Positions 58,198 to 64,000 of a stretch of DNA of 64,000 nt are shown here, piece after piece. Source of the DNA: an uncultured Enterorhabdus sp. (GTDB lineage Bacteria; Actinomycetota; Coriobacteriia; Coriobacteriales; Eggerthellaceae); contig CANSQM010000004.1 of assembly GCA_947649205.1 (NCBI GenBank), positions 45,452 through 109,451 of the forward strand, given 5' to 3'. The notes under the pieces were generated by a model that saw nothing but the letters and a program-made list of their open reading frames with translations, was not told the origin of the DNA and made no database searches. Numbering within the stretch: the stretch's first letter is position 1; every line of letters starts with the position of its first letter. Both the position numbers and the translations under genes were made by a program.

Positions 58198-59340
58198 ATG
58201 AATCCCTTTAAGCCCACTGCCGGCAAGATGCCCCCGGTTCTCGTTGGACGACAGAATATCATCGAGGACTTCCAAGAGGCGCTTGATAACGGAGCCGGCG
58301 CCCCTGGCCGTCTCATGCTCATCATGGGACAACGCGGCTATGGGAAAACCGTCATGCTCACCGAGTTGCGCCGTCTCGCAGAGCAGCACGGCTGGATGAC
58401 CATTTCCGAAACAGCCTCCGAAGGCCTCACCGCGCGTCTTATAAGCGCCCTCACACCCAAGGGCTGGCACATGGAAAGCGCTACCGTCAGCCCGTCCGTA
58501 GGCATTGCCGGTATTGCCTCCGCAAGTCTGGGTAACGCTTCTATCTCCTTCGATGACACAGCTGCGCTCACGCTACGGCGGGCCATCGACGAAGCTCTGG
58601 GCAACCGCAAATTGAAGAAGGGCGGCGGAATCCTCTTCACCATCGATGAGACCCAAGCGGCCACACCCGAGGATCTCGTTGCCATCGCCACCGCCGTGCA
58701 GCACGTCATCACCGACCAAGATCTTTCCAATCTGCCAGACAGCCAGAAAAAGGGCGTTGCCTTCGCTTTCGCAGGGCTGCCATCCCTCGTGGACGAGCTG
58801 GTGAACAACAAGGTGCTCACCTTCCTGCGCCGATCCCTGCAGCGACATGTGGGCGACGTCCCCCTCCCCGATGTGAAGAACGCCCTTATCGAGTCCTTCG
58901 CTTCCTCGGGCAAGGAGCTGAACGAGGAGGCTGCCACTCGCTGCGCCCGGCTCACATCGGGCTATCCCTATATGATCCAGCTGGTGGGCTACTACGTTTG
59001 GCAGTCGGCGCAGCGAGACAAGCGGGACGTCGTCACCGATGCCGACATAGAGCGGGGCTTCGCCGACGCGCTCCAGGCCTTCGGCGATGCAGTCTGCGCG
59101 CCGGCATTCGATGCCCTTCCATCGGCAGCTAAAAAGTTTGCCTGCGCTATGGCGGAAGACGGCACCGAACCGTCAAGGGTTGCCGACATTGGCGACCGTG
59201 TGGGAAAAAGCCGCAGCTGGGCCAACAAATATCGGGAATTACTCATCGCCGAGCGGTTCGTGGAGCAAGCTGATTACGGCTACGTCCGCTTCACCATCCC
59301 CCATATGGCCCGATACCTGTCTCAACATCGCAACGGATAA
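58198..59340 (+). CDS. Stand-alone AAA/STAND-like ATPase, first gene of a two-gene cassette
   Basis: The protein has 380 residues from the ATG at 58198, behind GGAGGAGG; an upstream ATG at 58174 lacks such support. Walker A is GQRGYGKT (44-51), Walker B ILFTIDE (145-151), and an AFAGLPSLV sensor-like strand follows. RLTSGYPYMIQLVGYYVWQS is the lid helix pattern of ORC/STAND-type ATPases. A C-terminal winged helix (about 320-380: VADIGDRVGKSRSWANKYR) ends the protein. It is distantly related to the ATPase at 2168-3214. The following gene starts 9 bp after its stop. The function is unknown; regulation by the tandem repeat is likely. Confidence 0.8.
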   Translation: MNPFKPTAGKMPPVLVGRQNIIEDFQEALDNGAGAPGRLMLIMGQRGYGKTVMLTELRRLAEQHGWMTISETASEGLTARLISALTPKGWHMESATVSPSVGIAGIASASLGNASISFDDTAALTLRRAIDEALGNRKLKKGGGILFTIDETQAATPEDLVAIATAVQHVITDQDLSNLPDSQKKGVAFAFAGLPSLVDELVNNKVLTFLRRSLQRHVGDVPLPDVKNALIESFASSGKELNEEAATRCARLTSGYPYMIQLVGYYVWQSAQRDKRDVVTDADIERGFADALQAFGDAVCAPAFDALPSAAKKFACAMAEDGTEPSRVADIGDRVGKSRSWANKYRELLIAERFVEQADYGYVRFTIPHMARYLSQHRNG

Positions 59341-59349
59341 GGGGTTTCC

Positions 59350-61002
59350 ATGCACGACCTGAACAAGACCATGTTCTACAAAACCGCCTTCGACATTCGC
59401 ACGACGGATGAGGGCGACGATGCCCTGTGGAGCCTTCTGTGCAGCCTGCGGGCGTGGGCCACGCGCAAGTACCCGGCCCTTCCCCGGGAAGCGGCTTTCT
59501 GGAGTGCGCTCAAGCGAACCGGCCACGCGCCCTTCCAAGAGGGCTGCCCCGTCCGCTTCCGTTCGGAACTGTGCTTGGAAGACGGCGGGAACCACTGGGC
59601 CCTCACCATCGAAGAGATCACCGAGGTACCGGGTGCGGCCCCGCGCCATTGGACGACCGAGATCTCCTTCGCTTGGTCGGCCATGGATGCGGGCGCGGTG
59701 GCCATCGCCCTGTCCTATGGCGACACGCCGGGCTTCCTCGGCCCCTGTCAGCCCGAACCCACGCTCACCCTCCCTGGCTTCATCCGCACCATCCTGGAAA
59801 ACGACCGCCTCGTCTGCACCGCTTCAGGGCGCCCTCTCTCCCTCGGGCCCGCGGAGTTGTCGGTGGGACAGTTCCGGGAGCTGTGGCGCTTCATCGCCGA
59901 TGGCGAGCGGGAGACGCCCCTCGTGTACATCAGCCCCCGCTTCGAGCCCGGCAGCGACGCGGCCTCCTTCTCCGTCGATCCGGAACAGGTGGCCGCCGCC
60001 CTGGGCCCCTCGGCCTTCGTGTGCTATTCCCAGGATTCGGCATTCACCCAGGAGATGCGGGAGTGCATTCCCGACCTGGCGTTTCGCTGCTGCCATGGTA
60101 CCGTGCGCGTATACGCCAGCCGCCCGCGCGTGGAAGAGCCCGGCGATGCGGGACGCCACCGCTTCTTCACGGCCCGCGACATCGAGACCCTGGGCGAGGA
60201 GGCCTTCGTCGGCATCCTGCGCCGGGCGCTCGCCCAAGATGTGCACTTCTACGAGACCATGCTGCGGGCCGACGGGGTGAAGCGGCGCCGCGCCTGGCTC
60301 ATCCACACGAAGCAGGTGAAGGATGAGTCCGTCTCGGAAGCCCTGGACATGGTGGAGGCGGCCGAAGAGGAGAAGGCGGTGGCCGTCGATCTTCTGGAAG
60401 AGCTGCATCACGAGAACGACCAGCTGAAGGCCCGCAACGACGAACTGGAGTCCGAGCTGTACCTGGCCCAGGCGAAGGCGACGACCCTCGAGAGCCAACT
60501 CAACCGGACCGGTCGGCCGATGGAAAGCTCAAATGACCTGGATTGCTGGCCCTTACCCTACGAAGGCATACTCCGGCTCTTCCGCGAACACCACGGCGAC
60601 CGCATCGACTTCACCGATCGCGCCCATCAGTCCCTGGGCGAGTGCATCACCGAGCCGAGCCTGGTCTGGAACGCCCTGCACGACCTGTGCGCCATCGCCC
60701 ACCCGCTCTTCGCCTCCCGCGATGCCGGCGACTACGCCAAGAAGTTCAACGCTCAATCGGCCTTCGAGCTGAAGCGCGGCGCCGGGAAGATGACCCGCAA
60801 GGACAGCCGGCTCATGGCCCAGTATCAGGACATCTACCAGGGCCGCGCCATCAACGCAGAGGCCCACCTCGCCAAGGGCAACGACGACGCCAGCCCCAAC
60901 AGCCTGCGCCTCTACTTCGCCTTCGACGAGGAAACCGACCGCATCATCGTCTCGCACATCGGCAAGCACCTCGACAACTACTCAACCCGCTACTTGAAGT
61001 AG
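59350..61002 (+). CDS. 550-residue three-part protein with central coiled coil, unrecognised family
   Basis: The start has AAGGGG upstream. Residues 1-320 are an alpha/beta region with SFAWSAMDAGAVAIALSYGD and LVYISPRFEPG, then YASRPRVE...HRFFTARDI. Residues 330-388 form a clear coiled coil (LLEELHHENDQLKARNDELE). Residues 400-550 are a separate domain ending YQGRAINAEAHLAKGNDDAS then RIIVSHIGKHLDNY, the strand pattern of a small RelE-like or nuclease-like fold. It has no signal peptide or membrane segment. It follows the ATPase gene by 9 bp, so the two are surely co-transcribed. The layout (ATPase plus large multidomain effector) recalls defence cassettes, but I recognise no named system. 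Confidence 0.7.
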   Translation: MHDLNKTMFYKTAFDIRTTDEGDDALWSLLCSLRAWATRKYPALPREAAFWSALKRTGHAPFQEGCPVRFRSELCLEDGGNHWALTIEEITEVPGAAPRHWTTEISFAWSAMDAGAVAIALSYGDTPGFLGPCQPEPTLTLPGFIRTILENDRLVCTASGRPLSLGPAELSVGQFRELWRFIADGERETPLVYISPRFEPGSDAASFSVDPEQVAAALGPSAFVCYSQDSAFTQEMRECIPDLAFRCCHGTVRVYASRPRVEEPGDAGRHRFFTARDIETLGEEAFVGILRRALAQDVHFYETMLRADGVKRRRAWLIHTKQVKDESVSEALDMVEAAEEEKAVAVDLLEELHHENDQLKARNDELESELYLAQAKATTLESQLNRTGRPMESSNDLDCWPLPYEGILRLFREHHGDRIDFTDRAHQSLGECITEPSLVWNALHDLCAIAHPLFASRDAGDYAKKFNAQSAFELKRGAGKMTRKDSRLMAQYQDIYQGRAINAEAHLAKGNDDASPNSLRLYFAFDEETDRIIVSHIGKHLDNYSTRYLK

Positions 61003-61049
61003 GAGGGACGGCCCCAAGAATCGCGCCGCATTCGAGCCAATCGCGCCAT

Positions 61050-61095
61050 AATCGCGCCAATCGCGCCATGGCACGAATCTGAAAGGGCGGTCATC
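61050..61095. repeat. 46-bp direct repeat, copy 1 (with TCGCGCCA iterons)
   Basis: It starts AATCGCGCCAATCGCGCC and ends GAAAGGGCGGTCATC directly before an ATG. It matches 62842-62887 with one mismatch. It includes the near-palindrome AATCGCGCCATGGCACGAAT, and further AATCGCGCC copies lie just upstream (61018-61049). It looks like the promoter and ribosome site (GAAAGGG) of the truncated gene that follows. Confidence 0.8.
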
Positions 61096-61239
61096 ATGAA
61101 CGCGGACCAGTTGCAGCGCATCATTGAAGAGGGCGAGAACGACCGTGTCGAACGAACGGCCCATCGACGCAACCTTCATTGTCATCCAAACCTTCCGCAC
61201 AAGCACGCTGCAGCCATCTTGACTTGTTCGCGGCTTTAG
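61096..61239 (+). pseudogene. N-terminal stub of an AlbA_2/Schlafen-type regulator gene
   Basis: A 47-codon frame begins MNADQLQRIIEEGENDRVE, the start typical of AlbA_2-domain (putative DNA-binding, divergent AAA-4) proteins, where an I..GE...EFK phrase follows. After the VE the reading changes to an unrelated His/Arg/Pro-rich tail and a stop. A promoter-like repeat and ribosome site (GAAAGGG) are intact, so a stub may still be made. I infer that the 3' part was lost by a deletion or rearrangement. Confidence 0.6.
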
Positions 61240-61300
61240 ACTTTTTACTTTCGCAAAAATGCAGGATGAAAATTTGTAAAAATGTTAGATTCACTAATTT

Positions 61301-61351
61301 GAAAATGCTAGAAAATGCTAAAATCGGCAAAATAAAGATGCCAGAAAATGC
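61301..61351. repeat. GAAAATGCTA direct repeats upstream of the third DUF4143 ATPase
   Basis: GAAAATGCTA occurs in tandem at 61301-61310 and 61311-61320, with related AAAATCGGCA next and GAAAATGC again at 61344-61351. The stretch 61240-61389 is strikingly AT-rich against its surroundings and holds no gene. It ends 38 bp before the ATPase start. Confidence 0.75.
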
Positions 61352-61389
61352 ATTCTAAGCCTTAATCGGCTCTTTTTGAAAGGCTATCC

Positions 61390-62760
61390 ATGTTCAAGCG
61401 CAAAGCCTATAATCAGCTCGAGCGCTGGCGTACTCGCGCCGGGCGAACAGCCCTTCTGGTGACCGGCGCCCGGCAAATCGGGAAGAGCTATCTCGTCGAG
61501 CATCTAGGGCGCAATACGTTCGCCCATATGGTTGAGATCAATCTCTACGAAGATAAGATAGCCAAACAGGCCCTCGCTGAGGCCACCGACGCCGATGACC
61601 TCATCACGCGTATCGCCCTCTTCGCCGATTCGCCCCTTGTTCCTGGGAAAACCCTTATTTTCATCGACGAGATTCAAGAGCTCCCCGATCTTATGACCAT
61701 GGTCAAATTCCTCGTGCAAGACGGCCGTTATGCCTATGCGTTCTCCGGATCAATGCTGGGCGTTGAACTCAAGCACGTGCGTTCATACCCCGTCGGGTTC
61801 GTCACCGAAATCACCATGTATCCCATGGACTTCGAGGAATTCTGCTGGGCGGCTAACGTGAACGAGGAGGCCTTGGATACAGCACGACGTTGCTGCATTG
61901 TGCACGAGGCCGTGCCAGACTTTTTGCACGAGCAGCTCCTCACTTATTTCCGCACGTACATGGCTGTCGGAGGTATGCCCGCAGCTATTCAGGCTTTTCT
62001 CGATTCCCAAGGCGATCTGCTAAGGGTGCGCGACACGCAGATCGAACTCGTCACCGCCTACGTGAACGACATCACGAAATACGCTGGCACCGATGCCCCG
62101 AACGTAAGGGCCATTTTCGAACAACTCCCGCTTCAGCTCGACGCGAAGTCGGTTCGCTTCATGCTGAACGACTTGGCGCCGAATGCCCGCTACGAGAAAT
62201 TCCGCCTCGATTTCAACTGGCTCGTATCGGCCCATGTGGCCATGAAATGCAACATCGTTCAAGACCCGAGGTCACCCCTTCAAATGACCGAGAAGGCTTC
62301 CAGCTTCAAGCTGTACGAATCCGATACGGGCATGCTGGCCAGCCGCTATCCGTTCTCCCTCGCGCGAGATCTTTATCTCGATCGGCGCGAACCCAACTTA
62401 GGGCCCCTCTTCGAGAACGTGTTCGCCCAGGCCATCACCAGTTGCGGACGTCCACTTTTCTACTACATGAATCGCAAACGCGGGGAAGTGGATTTTCTCA
62501 CCGAGGACGGCTTGGGAACCGTCATCCCCATCGAGATAAAATCAGGCCGGAACCCCCGCGCCCACGCTGCCTTAAACGGCCTTCTGGAGAACAGCGCCTA
62601 CGACATCCCGCGAGGCTATGTTTTCTCGCGCCTTAATGTTGAGGTGCGGGGCAAAGTCGTCTACCTCCCCTGGTATGCCGCCCTATGCCTTCCCGAAGCG
62701 CTGAACCTCCCCGACGCCGACGAGCCCGGTACCTTTCGCATGGTGCTTCCTCCGCTGTAA
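61390..62760 (+). CDS. DUF4143-type AAA ATPase with C-terminal nuclease-like domain (copy 3)
   Basis: The protein has 456 residues, starting behind GAAAGG. Walker A is GARQIGKS (26-33), Walker B LIFIDEIQELP, and sensor YAFSGSMLGVELKHV. GFVTEITMYPMDFEEF follows as in the longer DUF4143 subgroup. The C-terminal GEVDFLTEDGLG...PIEIKSGR is the D..E-K pattern of a PD-(D/E)xK-like fold. It is distinct from the two shorter homologues at 26-31 kb. The gene sits between 46-bp direct repeats (61050-61095 and 62842-62887), suggesting insertion beside a duplicated or split gene. The function is not established. Confidence 0.87.
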   Translation: MFKRKAYNQLERWRTRAGRTALLVTGARQIGKSYLVEHLGRNTFAHMVEINLYEDKIAKQALAEATDADDLITRIALFADSPLVPGKTLIFIDEIQELPDLMTMVKFLVQDGRYAYAFSGSMLGVELKHVRSYPVGFVTEITMYPMDFEEFCWAANVNEEALDTARRCCIVHEAVPDFLHEQLLTYFRTYMAVGGMPAAIQAFLDSQGDLLRVRDTQIELVTAYVNDITKYAGTDAPNVRAIFEQLPLQLDAKSVRFMLNDLAPNARYEKFRLDFNWLVSAHVAMKCNIVQDPRSPLQMTEKASSFKLYESDTGMLASRYPFSLARDLYLDRREPNLGPLFENVFAQAITSCGRPLFYYMNRKRGEVDFLTEDGLGTVIPIEIKSGRNPRAHAALNGLLENSAYDIPRGYVFSRLNVEVRGKVVYLPWYAALCLPEALNLPDADEPGTFRMVLPPL

Positions 62761-62841
62761 GACAGAAGCTACCACCCATGTCGCACATAGTCGGCGCAAG
62801 CAACCTATGACACTCACCGCCCAGGCAGCGCGGCCACCAAG

Positions 62842-62887
62842 AATCGCGCCAATCGCGCCATGGCACGATTCTGAAAGGGCGGTCATC
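62842..62887. repeat. 46-bp direct repeat, copy 2
   Basis: It matches 61050-61095 in 45 of 46 bases, with the same orientation and the same near-palindrome AATCGCGCCATGGCACGATT. Here the ATG is missing and no gene follows; the sequence continues into about 160 bp without a gene. Confidence 0.85.
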
Positions 62888-63053
62888 GCAGAAAGCGAAG
62901 CCACCGACGCCGCCAGCCCCTCTCTCCCTAGATGTCGCAGGCGAACGCCCATTGGGCTATCGTAGGGCACCGCTGTACGCTACCCTACGATTTAGAAGGT
63001 AATTGGCAAACACCCTCACAGCCCATGGGCACGCCGAGGACGAGGCGGTCACT

Positions 63054-63698
63054 ATGGTTGCCATCAATGCAAGAATCCCCGCGATCATTGGCGCAAGAGC
63101 CCTAAAAACCACGGGCGCAAAGAGGACAGGGCTCGTATTCCTCACCCTGCTCCTCTCCTTGTCCTTATGCGGATGCTATCGATCGCCCCGCAACCCATCG
63201 CCAAATGAAGCCAAACAAAGCGAAAACTCCGCGAGCGCCTCAAACGCCTCAGAAGAGGGCGCTTATGGAGAAGAGCGCCTACGCGACCTGGAACGCGAAC
63301 AAGAGGCCTATGAGGAAGAGATGCGGCGCCTCGAAGAATCGACGCCCGAGGCCATCGCCGACCGGCTTGGCATTCCCCAATCTCAACTGTGGTACAACGC
63401 CGGCCAATACGTAGGGGAAGTTTGCACTATCGCCGGCCCTGTTGCGAGCGTGCACCAAGCCACCGATGCCAACGGCATGCCCATCTTCGTGGACATCGGA
63501 GCCGCCTACCCCAGCGAGAACCGCGTCACCCTTGTCATCTGGACCGAGCATTACGACGATTATGCGGAGATGCTCTATGAAGTAGATCACGGGGGCGCAT
63601 GGCTTTCCGTCAGCAGCTACCTCGATGTCTACGAGGGCTCCCTCCAAATGAACAGCGACAATGGCTGCGAATACACTTGGTGGACAGGGGTGGAATGA
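63054..63698 (+). CDS. Lipoprotein with coiled-coil linker and OB-fold-like domain
   Basis: The protein has 214 residues from the ATG at 63054; a TTG at 63003 would extend it. A basic N-terminus and hydrophobic stretch end in SLSLCGC, a lipobox with cysteine near residue 41. A charged helical linker (LRDLEREQEAYEEEMRRLEE) follows, then a domain (about 115-200) with VGEVCTIAGPVASVHQATDA, GMPIFVDIGAAYPSENRVTL and VIWTEHYDDY. This is the pattern of OB-fold domains attached to YhcR-type and other extracytoplasmic nucleases, which may bind nucleic acid. No nuclease domain is present. The role is unknown. Confidence 0.7.
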   Translation: MVAINARIPAIIGARALKTTGAKRTGLVFLTLLLSLSLCGCYRSPRNPSPNEAKQSENSASASNASEEGAYGEERLRDLEREQEAYEEEMRRLEESTPEAIADRLGIPQSQLWYNAGQYVGEVCTIAGPVASVHQATDANGMPIFVDIGAAYPSENRVTLVIWTEHYDDYAEMLYEVDHGGAWLSVSSYLDVYEGSLQMNSDNGCEYTWWTGVE

Positions 63699-63724
63699 AT
63701 GGCCAGGCCGTCCCTTAAGATCTT

Positions 63725-64000
63725 CTAGATGAACTCCGTTCTCGGAATAGCTACAGGGTTCACATTGCCGTCAGACCCAAGTGTGTAGGTGCAGGTAAGC
63801 AACCTTGGATTAGTGAAGTCGAGCTCGCAATCACTTTTCCAATAGGAACCCTCATCGCCAAACTTTTCCTCAAGGCCGCTCCATTCGGAGCCCGGGCCCA
63901 GCGCATAGGAGAATTCCCACACTCCCTCGGGAACGTAAGCCACCACCGTACCGCCCGAACGCACGTAGAACGAGAGCACCGTCTCAGCCGACAGGGGATC
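63725..64000 (-). CDS. Hypothetical protein, 5' end beyond the window
   Basis: The frame is open to the right edge (reading DPLSAETVLSFYVRSGGTVV from the border), so only the last 90 or so residues are seen; an internal ATG lies at 63979. The sequence looks like an all-beta extracytoplasmic domain: VAYVPEGVWEFSYALGPGSE, then WKSDCELDFTNPRLLTCTYT with two cysteines that could form a disulphide. I do not recognise the family. It converges on the lipoprotein gene at 63054-63698 with a 26-bp gap. Confidence 0.6.
   Translation of the reverse strand, partial: DPLSAETVLSFYVRSGGTVVAYVPEGVWEFSYALGPGSEWSGLEEKFGDEGSYWKSDCELDFTNPRLLTCTYTLGSDGNVNPVAIPRTEFI

Noticed and set aside
1..64000. CRISPR arrays, tRNA or rRNA genes, prophage, intact insertion sequences
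   Set aside because: I found no regularly spaced repeat-spacer units, no tRNA cloverleaf or T-loop pattern, no rRNA motifs, and no transposase or integrase gene. The short iteron arrays have no spacers of CRISPR size. A covariance-model scan would settle RNA genes.

Overview
The window is high-GC actinobacterial DNA. Its gene content points to the class Coriobacteriia, most likely family Eggerthellaceae (the Eggerthella/Gordonibacter/Adlercreutzia group). The reasons are repeated modules made of a Tat-exported FAD reductase of the fumarate/urocanate-reductase type plus a LuxR regulator fused to about 10-12 membrane segments, multiheme cytochrome lipoproteins, and a molybdopterin oxidoreductase/4Fe-4S/NrfD operon. 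I cannot name genus or species from sequence alone. No rRNA, tRNA, CRISPR array, phage or intact insertion sequence was recognised.

Layout. 1-3.9 kb: the end of an FtsX/MacB-type permease, a broken GNAT gene, a stand-alone ATPase behind an iterated repeat, and decayed DNA. 3.9-13.6 kb: housekeeping and accessory genes (ferritin-like protein, HAD phosphatase, DinJ/YafQ toxin-antitoxin pair, two TetR genes with palindromic operators, GNAT, a 14-segment MFS pump, a TipA-like MerR with a textbook 19-bp-spacer promoter). 13.7-18.7 kb: the molybdoenzyme operon with a divergent TetR gene. 18.8-21.5 kb: an SRAP protein and an AbiE-like pair. 21.6-25.6 kb: respiratory module A (flavoprotein, tetraheme lipoprotein, divergent LuxR). 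26.2-31.2 kb: two DUF4143 ATPases flanking module B, in which a deletion has removed the 5' ends of both the LuxR and the flavoprotein genes. 31.3-35.6 kb: a PadR operon, Fic, YbaK-like deacylase and aldolase. 35.7-42.5 kb: a co-oriented amino-acid/peptide block (two APC permeases, PepC, C45 hydrolase) with hairpins between several genes. 42.9-48.6 kb: rubredoxin, module C (flavoprotein and LuxR), and a PIN/RHH toxin-antitoxin pair. 48.7-53.5 kb: pyridoxal kinase, NdpA, GH25 lysozyme and a FetAB-like transporter. 53.8-58 kb: module D (LuxR, flavoprotein, hexaheme lipoprotein). 58-64 kb: an ATPase plus 550-residue coiled-coil protein cassette, a truncated gene, a third DUF4143 ATPase between 46-bp repeats, and envelope proteins.

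How the parts fit. In modules A, C and D one membrane LuxR protein sits beside one exported reductase. This fits substrate-specific induction of anaerobic respiration, with electrons passing from menaquinol through membrane-anchored cytochromes to the exported flavoenzyme. The molybdoenzyme operon adds a separately regulated fifth terminal reductase. The least familiar elements are the stand-alone P-loop ATPases, four of which have direct-repeat (iteron-like) arrays immediately upstream and a fifth a 41-bp palindrome. The two-gene ATPase/coiled-coil cassette at 58.2-61.0 kb is my best candidate for an undescribed system; its function is unknown.
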